A model generated the notes under the pieces. It was given only the letters and a program-made list of their open reading frames with translations. It ran no database searches and was not told the origin of the DNA. Source: Piscirickettsia litoralis (GTDB lineage Bacteria; Pseudomonadota; Gammaproteobacteria; Piscirickettsiales; Piscirickettsiaceae). From it: DNA of 43,686 bases. The DNA is taken from contig NZ_MDTU01000005.1 in NCBI RefSeq assembly GCF_001720395.1, positions 1 through 43,686 on the forward strand, given 5' to 3'. Each line of letters starts with the position of its first letter. Position 1 is the first letter of the stretch. Both the position numbers and the translations under genes were made by a program. This document shows, one piece after another, positions 30,048-38,767 of this stretch.

Positions 30048-30508
30048 AAGAAGCACTCAATAATATTGAAGACTCTTTAAATAAGCTAAAAAATTATAAA
30101 AATAATCTTGAAGGAATACATCAAGCCGAAATGGAAAGGAACCGTAAAACTAACGCCAGGATGTTTATTGACTCTGATCCTAAAATAAAAGCGATAGAAA
30201 AAGTGGTAGAATATACAGAGGGTAAAATTAGTGAATTCAGAGCAGGCAATACTTCAGCCTTTAAAAATTTTAAAATTGATCCTGAAGTGAAGAGAACTTT
30301 GGAATCAGACAAAACTACGGCTAAGTTGGTTCGTGCTATTGCAATCAATGTGGTTACTTTAGGTGCTGCTGCAGTATGCACTCGAATTAATACTAGAAAG
30401 GATGCAAAGAGCTTTTTGCCATTCTATAATTCTGAATTTTCTAAAAAAGTAGCATCGCTAGAAAGTAATTCAGCGAAGGTGGCAACTGCAGCTCGTTCTC
30501 TGGGATAA
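30044..30508 (+). CDS. Unknown cargo protein, coiled coil plus hydrophobic segment
   Basis: 154 residues. A coiled-coil-like start (NNIEDSLNKLKNYKNNLEGI) is followed by a charged part and a hydrophobic stretch (AIAINVVTLGAAAVC, about 98-112), then a helical tail. The layout recalls many secreted effectors of intracellular bacteria, but nothing specific can be named. It is translated together with the gene upstream. Transcription probably ends or is controlled at the perfect inverted repeat 22 bases after its stop. Confidence 0.55.
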   Translation: MKEALNNIEDSLNKLKNYKNNLEGIHQAEMERNRKTNARMFIDSDPKIKAIEKVVEYTEGKISEFRAGNTSAFKNFKIDPEVKRTLESDKTTAKLVRAIAINVVTLGAAAVCTRINTRKDAKSFLPFYNSEFSKKVASLESNSAKVATAARSLG

Positions 30509-30530
30509 TAAGAAATCTCATATTTTGTGC

Positions 30531-30564
30531 GTTACTTTCGATAACGGATCTTATCGAAAGTAAC
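30531..30564. repeat. Perfect 14-bp inverted repeat
   Basis: GTTACTTTCGATAA (30531-30544) and TTATCGAAAGTAAC (30551-30564) form a perfect 14-bp stem with a 6-base loop. Only three T follow, so as a terminator it is atypical; an operator is possible. The remaining 30565-30813 holds no gene I can support: a start-less frame (30564-30724) and a GAACCTG/CAGGTTC dyad near 30624-30648 are present. Confidence 0.65.
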
Positions 30565-30822
30565 TTTATAAAGGAAATATAAAGGAATTCACCGCTTATT
30601 TGTCTTTCGGGATAAAAGGGTATGAACCTGAGAGTCATCAACAGGTTCAGCCAAAAGTGCTATCAAATCAAAATTCAGTAAATTTACCTAATATTGGTGA
30701 CAAATTGACAATTTTGAGCGTCTAAAACTGGAGTTTTCATCATTTTCAGAAGTAATGCGGTTACTAATTTTTTTTAAATTGTTTCCAATAAAACTGAATC
30801 ATAAATTTGGGGGATGAAAGCA

Positions 30823-31698
30823 ATGGCTGGTGAAAATAATTTTGAAAGAATGAAAGAGGCTTTAAGTTATGAGAATTTTAAATTCTTTTTAGATAACTTT
30901 TCTAAACATTACTCTTTCCATGAACACTTTCAGTTTATTACTGATGTATCTAAATTGACAGAAGGGGATATGAAAAACCCGAAAGTAATGGATAATCTAA
31001 AAAGAAAGTATTTTCCAGACGACTCTGATTCGAACTCTAGGCTTCCAGATGATGTAACGCCATTAAGTGATATTGATGACAGAATTTATCAAGAAATAAG
31101 GACTTGCGAAGACTGTGAAAGATTCTTCAATATGCTAACAGTCGCAGCTGAACAGTCTTCTGATTTTCTTATTAAGCAAATTAATAATTCAGAGTATAAA
31201 TTGTACGATGGTTATGTTGCAAACAATGACCAAGTAAGTCACATTGATACATCAAAACCTGAAGGAAAAAAATTTAAGAGAGTATGCAGAGGCGCTCAAA
31301 TTGAATGCGCCAACTGTATCTTAGATGATAAAGAAAATAAAGAAAATAAACAGGCTGCAGATGAATGTTTAGAAGAGATAAAAGCAATAGTTATTAATAC
31401 TGAAAAAGGTAGGAAGAAAGAAATCGAAGAAATCAAGAAAAGTGCAGAGCAAAACCCATTTTGTTTGAAAAGATTTAGTAAGGTTTTATTAAAAGTTTGT
31501 GCAGCTGCAGTTGTGGTTGCTGCTGGTGTTGCTATCGGGGGACCAGTAGGCGTTGTTATCGGGGGGGCTGGTGGAGCGTTATTATTAGCTAGTGCGGTTG
31601 CTGATTTTAAATGCCCTACTACGCCTTTCTTTAATAAAAAATCTGCAGATAATACAGAGCCGACCCCTAGTGCTTCACATACAGTGTCTCCTCGATAA
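30823..31698 (+). CDS. Cargo protein with possible RGS-like domain and membrane segment
   Basis: 291 residues from the ATG at 30823 (GGA 8 bases upstream); an ATG at 30814 is too close to the G-run. Residues ~5-110 have the spacing of an RGS (regulator of G-protein signalling) domain: LSYENFKFFLDNF, HEHFQFITDVSKL, YFPDDSDSNSRLPDDV, and a later F-x(2)-L helix. This is a resemblance, not a certain match. Two Cys motifs follow (about 155-165). Near the C-terminus a Gly/Ala/Val-rich membrane segment (about 220-258) may insert as a hairpin. Such a domain in a phage would point to action in a eukaryotic host cell. Confidence 0.5.
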   Translation: MAGENNFERMKEALSYENFKFFLDNFSKHYSFHEHFQFITDVSKLTEGDMKNPKVMDNLKRKYFPDDSDSNSRLPDDVTPLSDIDDRIYQEIRTCEDCERFFNMLTVAAEQSSDFLIKQINNSEYKLYDGYVANNDQVSHIDTSKPEGKKFKRVCRGAQIECANCILDDKENKENKQAADECLEEIKAIVINTEKGRKKEIEEIKKSAEQNPFCLKRFSKVLLKVCAAAVVVAAGVAIGGPVGVVIGGAGGALLLASAVADFKCPTTPFFNKKSADNTEPTPSASHTVSPR

Positions 31699-31757
31699 AA
31701 CCTATTTGGCACTTCTTTCAAATTGGAAGAAGTGAACAAATGAAAGATTGGTCATCT

Positions 31758-32105
31758 TCAATGTAGAACTGAATTATTTAATTCAGCTTTTATAATGTAT
31801 TTTTTGTTAGGTTTATCCGCACTATTTAGCTTTGCTATACTCTTAATTTGAGATGACATAGATTTATAAATCTTGTTTTTTATCTCTGGTGCTGTTTCGC
31901 AAGAAAAAAAATCTTCACACACATCCATACTGCTTTTAAAGCATGAAATAATGAGCGTCTGCAAAACAGATGCCATATAAAAAGCTTTGTCATCTTTTGT
32001 TTCTAGAGATGCAAGCCTTAATTGAGAGTTTTCCAATAAAAACTCAGAAACCTCACTTATCGTTTCGCTAACTAACCTCAAAATCTTATCTTGTTTCTGA
32101 CTCAC
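31758..32105 (-). CDS. Unknown helical cargo protein
   Basis: 115 residues on the strand opposite to the late operon, GTG start with AAAGG 9 bases upstream. All-helical with three Cys in the middle (SCFKSSMDVCEDFFSC). No family recognised. A CACTTCTT/AAGAAGTG hairpin (31710-31734) between it and the preceding gene could separate the two convergent transcripts. Probably expressed on its own in the prophage. Confidence 0.5.
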   Translation of the reverse strand: MSQKQDKILRLVSETISEVSEFLLENSQLRLASLETKDDKAFYMASVLQTLIISCFKSSMDVCEDFFSCETAPEIKNKIYKSMSSQIKSIAKLNSADKPNKKYIIKAELNNSVLH

Positions 32106-32198
32106 TATAATAAAACCTTTAATTAAATTGATATTGACGATGAAATAAATGATTCAGTCTGTATTTTAACGTAATTAATATCTTTATTGGAATTAAGA

Positions 32199-33524
32199 AT
32201 GAATTTTTTCTCCAAGCTAAAAAGCACCCTGACACCTAACAAAATCGACGCTAAGCCACAAACTCCCCCAGCGCCTCAAGGGTTTACAGGGCTTAGAGAA
32301 GTCGGCGGCAGAGTGACAGAAGAGTTTTTAACACAGCTCCAATTTCCCGATGGTATTACTATATATAAGGAGATGCGTGATAACGATGACACCGTAGGCG
32401 CGGCACTTTTAGCAATTGAGCTTCTGATTCGCAAAGTAAAATGGAAAGTCATCGCTGCCGGAGTTAGTGCTCAAGACGAAGCAAGGGCAAATTTCCTCGA
32501 AGAATGTAGAGGCGATTTGTGCAAGCCCTGGGCTGAGGTGATCAGTGAAATACTCGACTTCTTGCCTTTTGGTTTCAGTATTCATGAGCCAGTCTATAAG
32601 GTCCGCCAAGGCCGTAGAGGAAAACGACCCTCACAATACAACGACAATAAAATTGGCTGGCACGACTTAGAAACACGTTCACAGGATACAATAATAGAGT
32701 GGATTTTTAACGAAGACACCGAAGAGTTACAAGGCTTCTTGCAGATGTCACCGACCTCTGGCAAGCAGTGTGAAGTCGATATTAACCGCGTTTTATTGTT
32801 TCGGACCACGAGCAAAAAAGGTAATCCCGAAGGCCGTAGCATCCTTAGAAATGCCTATCAGCCTTGGTTTTATAAGAAGAACCTAGAAAATCTTGAGGCC
32901 ATTGCAGTCGAACGTAATTTTGTGGGGTTGATGAAATTCGAGCTACCGCCTGAATATTTGAGCTATGATGCGTCACCGGATCAGAAAGCAGTTGTTGACC
33001 ATTTACAAACGTTGGGTGCGAACATCAGACAAAATGAATCATCTTATTTGATCATGCCGCAGCAATATGATCGTGATGGTAATAAATTATTTAACGCCGA
33101 ACTTATGACGTGCCAGGGCACTAGCAATGTTGATCTATCCGGGCCGATTAATCGTTACGCTTATTCTATTTCTCAAACCATGATGACTGAGTTCCAGCAA
33201 ATCGGTAAAACCGCCGTTGGAACTTCAAGCCATGCTGAAAATAAGATCGAGCTATTAAAGGATAGTATCTCTGCTTATCTCGATATGATCAAAGGCGTGT
33301 TTAATTCGCATGCAATACCGCGCTTGTTTGATTTAAATGGTGATCTTGCCGAAGAACTGCCAACACTGGACTATGAAGAGGTCAAAGATATAGATGTCGC
33401 TGAGCTTTCGACTGCGCTATCTCAGCTTGTGCCGATTGGTGTGATCTCGCCCGATGAAAGTCTAGAGGAAACCGTGAGAGAATCGTTAAATTTGCCAGCC
33501 TCAAAAGAAATTGATGGAAAATAA
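32199..33524 (+). CDS. Portal protein (DUF935-like)
   Basis: 441 residues from the ATG at 32199. IYKEMRDNDDTVGAALLAIELLIRKVKWKV and DFLPFGFSIHEPVYK are the typical blocks of DUF935/Mu gp29-like portals, with SSHAENKIELLKDSI and YLDMIKGVFNSHAIPRLFDLNG near the C-terminus. Twelve copies form the DNA channel at one capsid vertex. It is followed by the MuF-like gene, which overlaps its end by 11 bases. The order TerL, portal, MuF fits. Confidence 0.87.
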   Translation: MNFFSKLKSTLTPNKIDAKPQTPPAPQGFTGLREVGGRVTEEFLTQLQFPDGITIYKEMRDNDDTVGAALLAIELLIRKVKWKVIAAGVSAQDEARANFLEECRGDLCKPWAEVISEILDFLPFGFSIHEPVYKVRQGRRGKRPSQYNDNKIGWHDLETRSQDTIIEWIFNEDTEELQGFLQMSPTSGKQCEVDINRVLLFRTTSKKGNPEGRSILRNAYQPWFYKKNLENLEAIAVERNFVGLMKFELPPEYLSYDASPDQKAVVDHLQTLGANIRQNESSYLIMPQQYDRDGNKLFNAELMTCQGTSNVDLSGPINRYAYSISQTMMTEFQQIGKTAVGTSSHAENKIELLKDSISAYLDMIKGVFNSHAIPRLFDLNGDLAEELPTLDYEEVKDIDVAELSTALSQLVPIGVISPDESLEETVRESLNLPASKEIDGK

Positions 33525-34377
33525 AGCTCTTTCTACAAATGCACTGATAGATCAGACTAAACCCAGCTTTAAAGAAGCGTTCTTATCAGCAGTCACCGCC
33601 GCACATATACACACTAGTGCCAGCGCTTTAAATAAGGCCATTAAAAAAGGCGATTTACAGCAGGTACTTGATGCGGTCGGCTACAGCTATTTAGTAGCTG
33701 AATTATCCACTCTCTATAGTGTGGAGCAAAGCGCAGTGAAAGCAGGGGCAGATAATGCGCGGTTTGCCTTACCGGAATATTTAGAAAAGAAAACACCGCC
33801 GCTTAATATGCTTGATGACTATGTACAGCAAATTATTAAAGACCGCACAGCCGAACTTGTAACGCTTGTATCGTACGATACAAAAGAGGCAATCGCCGCC
33901 CAAGTCAGTGAAGGATTTAGCGAAGGCGAGCATGTCAGGGTGATGTCAGCGCGGATTAAAAGCCTCGTCGGGTTAAATCGGCCGCAGCAAGGCGCGATGA
34001 ATAAATTCATTGATAATTTGCTAGAGAAAGAGATAAAGCCCGATGTTTTAGACAAGATGATTCTTACCGAATACAACAAAAAGCTTAACTATCGCTCGCT
34101 TATGATTGCACGCACTGAATCAAGTTTTGCTATTCATGCAGGCAGAGAAGCGATGTGGCAAGACATGGTACACAAGGGAATTATCAGCCCTCAAAGCAAA
34201 AAGCAGTGGCTTACCTGCGATGACTCAAGGGTTTCTAAGTTTATTTGCAGGCCGATGAACAAGCAAACCGTTTTAGTTGGCCAACCGTTTACTACAGGGG
34301 ACGGTCGGGCGGTTTATCATCCGCCTGAGACACATCCGAATTGTCGGTGTACGGTTGTTTTGAAGCCTGTATCTTAA
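33514..34377 (+). CDS. Head morphogenesis protein (Mu gpF-like)
   Basis: 287 residues. The MuF domain is at the C-terminus: MIARTESSFAIHAGREAMW (about 192-210), KQWLTCDDSRVSKFICRPMN, and the closing HPPETHPNCRCTVVL with its Cys/His pattern. A few copies are packed beside the portal and help prohead assembly. The N-terminal half is helical and variable. It begins inside the portal gene. Its stop overlaps the end of the convergent cargo gene by 4 bases. Confidence 0.87.
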   Translation: MENKALSTNALIDQTKPSFKEAFLSAVTAAHIHTSASALNKAIKKGDLQQVLDAVGYSYLVAELSTLYSVEQSAVKAGADNARFALPEYLEKKTPPLNMLDDYVQQIIKDRTAELVTLVSYDTKEAIAAQVSEGFSEGEHVRVMSARIKSLVGLNRPQQGAMNKFIDNLLEKEIKPDVLDKMILTEYNKKLNYRSLMIARTESSFAIHAGREAMWQDMVHKGIISPQSKKQWLTCDDSRVSKFICRPMNKQTVLVGQPFTTGDGRAVYHPPETHPNCRCTVVLKPVS

Positions 34378-34673
34378 TGCATTATTCGTATTTTTATTTC
34401 CGAGTGGCTTAACTCTATATATTCATTTTTAGAAACTAGAGTTTCGTTTGATTTCTTAAATGCTGCTGTAAGGCTTTCACTCGCACAAAAAGCAAAAGGA
34501 TCTTTTAAAAAGAGTCTTGTTAGGTCAGCGATATATTGATCTATACTGGAAAAATCCTCTTTAGATAAAGCCAAAGCAACTGCTCTAACATGGTGAACAA
34601 ATATATCGACATCAACTTTTTCATATAATCTTTGCATTTCGTAGTCGTTAGAACTCTCAAATTTTAAAACCAC
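34374..34673 (-). CDS. Unknown small cargo protein
   Basis: 99 residues with a GTG start at 34673 (a Met 13 codons later is the alternative). Helical, slightly acidic, no family recognised. It sits on the minus strand between the MuF-like and protease genes, filling the whole gap, as the other antisense cargo genes of the head module do. No strong ribosome site; an AT-rich region before it may be a promoter. Confidence 0.45.
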   Translation of the reverse strand: MVLKFESSNDYEMQRLYEKVDVDIFVHHVRAVALALSKEDFSSIDQYIADLTRLFLKDPFAFCASESLTAAFKKSNETLVSKNEYIELSHSEIKIRIMH

Positions 34674-34742
34674 TGTTCTATCATAATTTCAATGTTATTA
34701 ACACATTCGCCGACGCGGCATATTTCTAATTGAGTAAAATCT

Positions 34743-35882
34743 ATGAGTACAAACTTCAACTTCCTCGCCAAATCAAACAAACAAACCGATGTCATGCTCT
34801 ATGGCAACATCGGATCCGGCAACGCTAAAGACTTTATCCAAAAGATAAAATCCATACCCAAAGATCATAAAGTTAATTTAATGATCAATTCCAGAGGCGG
34901 CGATGTCATGGAAGGCTCTGCAATGGTTGATTGCATTAAAGAGCTTGGAGATCGTTGTGTAGCAACAGTTGAGGTTGTCGCAGCATCAATGGCAAGTCTG
35001 CTTGCGGTGTCAGCAAGTAAAACCAAAATGGCGAAGAATGCTTATTTGATGATCCACCACCCTTACACCACAAAACAAGGGAATGCGAAACACTTTAAAT
35101 CATTGTCTGAAACGCTGGGAAGCCTAAGCAAAAGCATGATTAATGGCTATTGCGAGAAAACTGGCCTGCCCGAAGAAAAAGTCGATGAAATGCTAGATCG
35201 TGAGACTTGGATAGATGCAAAAGCGGCAATAGACCTCGGTTTTGCTGATGAAATTATAGAAGGCTCTAACATCCAAGCTTCAATAAACCCTGACGAGTTC
35301 GGATATAAAAATGTTCCACAATCCCTACTCAATCCACCTAAACAAGAGGAAACAAAACCTATGGGTAAATTTGCAGAATTTAAAGCACTACTTGAAGAAT
35401 TAAAAGATGATGAGGAAACAAAGGCTTTTTTGGCTTCTATGCAACAGCCGGATATAAAACCTAAAACCGAAGAAAAGCTTGATGATGTTAGCTCTTTTAA
35501 AGCCCTTATCGAAAACCAAAGCGCAATGATTAAGCAGTTACAAGACCGTGAAAATGAGCGCAGACTCGCTACCTTTGAAGCCAAAGCCAAAGAATTCAGC
35601 GCATGCGGTCAAGAGATAGACGCTAAAACACTCATGAACTTACATGATAATCACCCTGACACCTACGCAAACACAGTGCAAGCATTAGAACTAGCTTCAA
35701 ATGTCTATAAAGCAGAACAAAAAGGACTTTTCCAAGCACAGGGCTACTCAGGCGAGGCTAAGCTGTCAGGAAAAAAGGGGGAGTTCCAGGCCAAAGTGAA
35801 AGAGTCTATAGGTAGCGGTGTTAGTGAAGACGAAGCTATTATTGCCTCAATGAATGACAACTTATATACAGAACTAGATTAA
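34743..35882 (+). CDS. ClpP-like head maturation protease fused to scaffold
   Basis: 379 residues. The ClpP/S14 domain covers about 10-185: NSRGGDV (49-55), nucleophile Ser82 in VVAASMASL, His105 in MIHHPYT, and DRETWIDAKAAIDLGFADEI near 150-170. After a linker the C-terminal ~175 residues are acidic and helical, typical of a scaffold. The protease cuts the scaffold and capsid delta domains during maturation. An internal start at 35361 may give the scaffold alone. This is the lambda C/Nu3 arrangement. Confidence 0.88.
   Translation: MSTNFNFLAKSNKQTDVMLYGNIGSGNAKDFIQKIKSIPKDHKVNLMINSRGGDVMEGSAMVDCIKELGDRCVATVEVVAASMASLLAVSASKTKMAKNAYLMIHHPYTTKQGNAKHFKSLSETLGSLSKSMINGYCEKTGLPEEKVDEMLDRETWIDAKAAIDLGFADEIIEGSNIQASINPDEFGYKNVPQSLLNPPKQEETKPMGKFAEFKALLEELKDDEETKAFLASMQQPDIKPKTEEKLDDVSSFKALIENQSAMIKQLQDRENERRLATFEAKAKEFSACGQEIDAKTLMNLHDNHPDTYANTVQALELASNVYKAEQKGLFQAQGYSGEAKLSGKKGEFQAKVKESIGSGVSEDEAIIASMNDNLYTELD
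35361..35882 (+). CDS. Nested scaffold protein (internal start of protease gene)
   Basis: An in-frame ATG at 35361 (MGKFAEFKALLEELKDDEE) has GAGGA 10 bases upstream and begins exactly where the scaffold-like helical region starts. Translation from here gives 173 residues, similar to lambda Nu3 made inside gene C. The spacing is slightly long, so this is a likely but unproven second product. Confidence 0.5.
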   Translation: MGKFAEFKALLEELKDDEETKAFLASMQQPDIKPKTEEKLDDVSSFKALIENQSAMIKQLQDRENERRLATFEAKAKEFSACGQEIDAKTLMNLHDNHPDTYANTVQALELASNVYKAEQKGLFQAQGYSGEAKLSGKKGEFQAKVKESIGSGVSEDEAIIASMNDNLYTELD

Positions 35883-35934
35883 ATCTTACTCCTTTAGCTC
35901 TTTTTTTTCATTTATTTTTATTTTCGGAGTCTTT

Positions 35935-36312
35935 ATGTTTTTACAAGGCTACAGTATCGGCGTGCTTCCAGCCGCCAAAGATTTAAGCGCCAACCAAGGC
36001 GCAGCAGTTTCATACACAGGAACAGGGTTTGAGTTAGCGCCTGTTGGTGGTTTATGTGATGGTGTTCTACAAAATAAACCAGGGCAAGGTGCAGTGTGCG
36101 ACGTGATGCAAACGGGTATTGCAAAAATGATTGCCAGTGCAGCAATTACCGCCGGAAACTATGTAAAAGTCTCAGCCAATGGTCAAATCGCACAAGCCGG
36201 AGCAGGTGATACGGCAATCGGTAAAGCCATTGATTCAGCAGGAACAACAAACGATATTATCGGCGTAATGCTTATCCCAAACGGCTACGCCATTCCTAAA
36301 CCTGCATCATAA
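35935..36312 (+). CDS. Capsid decoration protein (DUF2190)
   Basis: 125 residues, small, Ala/Gly-rich and beta-type. The order GVLQNKPGQGAVCDVMQTGIAKM, AGNYVKVSANGQIAQAGAGDTAIGKAI and IIGVML matches the DUF2190 family, which in several phages is the capsid-cementing protein. It sits between the protease/scaffold and the major capsid protein, the place of lambda D. The ATG at 35935 follows a CGGAG site. Confidence 0.8.
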   Translation: MFLQGYSIGVLPAAKDLSANQGAAVSYTGTGFELAPVGGLCDGVLQNKPGQGAVCDVMQTGIAKMIASAAITAGNYVKVSANGQIAQAGAGDTAIGKAIDSAGTTNDIIGVMLIPNGYAIPKPAS

Positions 36313-36358
36313 CTTTTAGTTTCTGAACATTTTTTAAATCTAATATAAAGGTAAATAT

Positions 36359-37375
36359 ATGAGAACAGTTGAATCTGATACCCATTATAGTTCCATTTTA
36401 ACATCCGCCAGCGTTTGTGCTGTTAATAAAAATCAAAAGTATGTCCATGCTAATGTGTCGCCTATTCTGCCAGTTAACCACATGTCAGATAAATATATGA
36501 GCTATGAGTTAGCAAGTTGGTATCGTTCTCAAATGCAAAAGCGAGCGCCCGGCAACTTATCGGCAGAAGCAGATATTGCATACAACTTGGATAATAGCTA
36601 CATATGCGAGCAATATGGTCTACGTGTTCGTATCCCTGATGAGATTAAGCGAAATGCTGACAGCATTTTTCAACTTCATCGGGATTATACTGATTTTTTA
36701 ACAATGCAAATGCTTCTTTTTAAAGAAAAGATGGCAGCCGACTATTATTTCAAAACCGGAGTTTGGGAAACTGAGCTACAAGGTGTAGCAAAAACACCCG
36801 GAGACAATCAATTCATACAATTTGATCAAGCTGACTCAAAGCCAATTGAAATAATTAATGATCTTTTGGATGATATGGAGGAAAAATCTGGCGGTTTTCG
36901 TCCTAATTCATTAACAATACCTCGAAGAGTTTTCACCAAAATTAAAAACAATGAAGAGATTGTCGATCGTGTAAAATACAGTGGAGCTTCGACAAAAGGC
37001 GGTGCAGCTTATGTCACTGCTGAAGCAATTGCCGCATTACTTGAAATCGATGAAGTCAATGTGATGAGTGCCACTGAAAACATCAAGGCTGAAAGTGCTA
37101 ATAAACAAACAGATTTGAGTTTGAAGTTCATCAATCAGAACTCAATGCTGCTTCAATATAAAGCTAACCCTTCAACAAATGCAGCGATGGCAACAGCTTG
37201 TCGGACGTTCCAATGGAAAGGACTACCAGGGGCTAAAAAAGGTCACGCTGTTCTTAAGTACCGAGACATTAACGGCAAAGACTCAGATATTATAGAAATC
37301 CGCTCATGGTTTGATAATAAAATTACATGCCCTCAAATGGGTGCGCTCTTAACTAACTGCATTAGATCATCTTAA
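36359..37375 (+). CDS. Major capsid protein
   Basis: 338 residues, HK97-fold type. The middle has FQLHRDYTDFLTMQMLLFKEKMAADYYFKTGVW (about 101-133, in parts) and LLDDMEEKSGGFRPNSLTIPRRVFTKIKNNEEIVDRVKY, a block common to this major capsid family, and a C-terminal beta part ending GKDSDIIEIRSWFDNKI. It is not fused to a long delta domain, consistent with the separate scaffold upstream. AAAGG stands before the ATG. Confidence 0.88.
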   Translation: MRTVESDTHYSSILTSASVCAVNKNQKYVHANVSPILPVNHMSDKYMSYELASWYRSQMQKRAPGNLSAEADIAYNLDNSYICEQYGLRVRIPDEIKRNADSIFQLHRDYTDFLTMQMLLFKEKMAADYYFKTGVWETELQGVAKTPGDNQFIQFDQADSKPIEIINDLLDDMEEKSGGFRPNSLTIPRRVFTKIKNNEEIVDRVKYSGASTKGGAAYVTAEAIAALLEIDEVNVMSATENIKAESANKQTDLSLKFINQNSMLLQYKANPSTNAAMATACRTFQWKGLPGAKKGHAVLKYRDINGKDSDIIEIRSWFDNKITCPQMGALLTNCIRSS

Positions 37376-37379
37376 AATT

Positions 37380-37574
37380 ATGCTTAAACATTATTCTGAA
37401 TTTAACCAGGCGCTAGAGTTTTGCGCCTCTTCTGCTTTTGGCTTGCTACTTGGTGGCAAGCATTACAAACGAGGTGAGAAAATTAAAAAGGAGCTGCTTA
37501 CACGAAGGCAGCTCAGATGCTTATTTATGGCTGGAAAAATTGACTACTACAAGAAAAAAGGCGGTAAAAAATGA
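37380..37574 (+). CDS. Small head-completion-region protein
   Basis: 64 residues, basic. HYKRGEKIKKELLTRRQLRCLFMAGKIDYY is a pattern I recognise from small proteins just after major capsid genes, but their function is not established. Its stop overlaps the next start (ATGA). It may be a head-tail joining accessory. Confidence 0.6.
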   Translation: MLKHYSEFNQALEFCASSAFGLLLGGKHYKRGEKIKKELLTRRQLRCLFMAGKIDYYKKKGGKK

Positions 37575-37993
37575 GTTGGTCATATGATGTTACTCAACTG
37601 CAAGCATCAAGTCTTTTTCAAGTGCGTTATTTAATCGGCGACACAAGCGAAAAAGAGCAACTGCTTCAAGATGAAGAAATAAACTTTACTCTTGATCAAT
37701 ACAAAAGCACAGAGCAAGCGGCGGCGGCATGCTGTGAAGGTATCGCGGCTAGGTTCTCGCGCCAATCAGATCAAAGCGCTGGCAAGGTCAGCGATGATCT
37801 TTCGCAAAAGTCAGAGCAATATTTAAAGCTCGCTGAAAAAATTAGAAGCCGTGCAAGCTCTAGCCTTGGCGTTGGGGCTTTTTATGCTGGTGGAGTTAAT
37901 AAAGCCGATGATGTGAAATATCGCTCTGACTCGACGATTAATCAACCCAGATTCATTCGAGGGATGTTTAATGACCGCCAAGCTGGATATTAA
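37571..37993 (+). CDS. Head-tail connector (adaptor) protein
   Basis: 140 residues. SLFQVRYLIGDTSEKEQLLQDEEINFTLDQ (about 15-44, in parts) is the opening of HK97 gp6-like/adaptor proteins, followed by helices with AAACCEGIAARFSRQSDQ and a Ser/Gly tail. It attaches under the portal as the first ring of the neck. It overlaps both flanking genes, so stoichiometry is likely controlled by coupled translation. Confidence 0.75.
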   Translation: MSWSYDVTQLQASSLFQVRYLIGDTSEKEQLLQDEEINFTLDQYKSTEQAAAACCEGIAARFSRQSDQSAGKVSDDLSQKSEQYLKLAEKIRSRASSSLGVGAFYAGGVNKADDVKYRSDSTINQPRFIRGMFNDRQAGY

Positions 37994-38438
37994 AATCAAT
38001 GATAAATTGCTTAAGAATCTGGAAAAGGCCCTAAAAGGAGCAATAAATACACGGGCTTTAAAAGTTGGCTTTTTTGGCGGTGAGAAAAACGACGATAAAG
38101 AGAACAGCCCAACCATTGCCGCGGTTGCAAGAGCCAATGAGTTCGGTGTACCTGAACGCAATATTCCGGCGCGTCCTTTTATGCAGCAAACCCTTGAAGC
38201 TCACGGCTTTTATAAGCGGTCGCTTGCCATTCGTTTAGGGCGAGTGATACGCGGCACACGAACCTTTGACGGGCAACTAGTCGCTATCGGTGAAAAGATG
38301 GCCAGCGATATAAAAACCACGATAACCAACGGGAATTTTGCAGCAAATGCACCGAGCACGATTGCTAAAAAAGGCTCAGATAAGCCGCTTATTGATTTAG
38401 GAAATTTGAGAGCCAACGTAAGCCACAGGATAGATTAA
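37971..38438 (+). CDS. Neck/tail-joining protein, HK97 gp10-like
   Basis: 155 residues. ALKVGFFGG, AAVARANEFGVPERNIPARPFMQQTLEAHG and LIDLGNLRANVSHRID are blocks of phage virion morphogenesis/gp10-like neck proteins: the NEFG..IPARPF motif is the most conserved. It is placed between the adaptor and head-closure genes. It overlaps the adaptor by 23 bases and touches the next start. Confidence 0.75.
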   Translation: MTAKLDIKINDKLLKNLEKALKGAINTRALKVGFFGGEKNDDKENSPTIAAVARANEFGVPERNIPARPFMQQTLEAHGFYKRSLAIRLGRVIRGTRTFDGQLVAIGEKMASDIKTTITNGNFAANAPSTIAKKGSDKPLIDLGNLRANVSHRID

Positions 38439-38767
38439 TGCGATACCTTCCGAAAAAAACAATCACAATCACACGCTATAAACCGGAGCAAGAAATTATC
38501 GACGGCGTTGTTAAGGACGTAATTGACAAAACTTTCAATGTTGATGCTGTTGTCTTGCCTTATAGCGACCATTTAAAACACGACTCAACCGCTTTTAATC
38601 GAAAGACAGCGATAGAAATATTTTCAGAACAAGAAATCTATGGGGCTGACATCGGCACAAATCGACCTGCTGACCGAGTTCTTTTTAATGATAAGCAATT
38701 TGATGTTGTCGATGTAAAACCTTATAGCACGCACTGGGAGGTTATTTGTATGCAACTAGAGATGTAA
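38438..38767 (+). CDS. Head-closure (stopper) protein
   Basis: 109 residues, beta-rich. TITRYKPEQEIIDGVVKD, AVVLPYSDHLKHDS and EQEIYGADIGTNRPADRVLFNDKQFDVVDVKPYSTHWEVICMQ (in parts) fit the small stopper proteins of the head-closure Hc1 group. It closes the neck after packaging. It is the last gene of this head module before the antisense cargo gene, with which it overlaps by 12 bases at the 3' ends. Confidence 0.65.
   Translation: MRYLPKKTITITRYKPEQEIIDGVVKDVIDKTFNVDAVVLPYSDHLKHDSTAFNRKTAIEIFSEQEIYGADIGTNRPADRVLFNDKQFDVVDVKPYSTHWEVICMQLEM

Noticed and set aside
30564-30724. Frame of about 53 codons after the inverted repeat
   Set aside because: It has no ATG or GTG start and no recognisable content; at most a gene remnant.
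31296-31739. 147-codon minus-strand frame opposite the RGS-like gene
   Set aside because: Low-complexity Pro/Ala/Thr composition mirrors the Gly/Val membrane segment of the plus-strand gene; no ribosome site.
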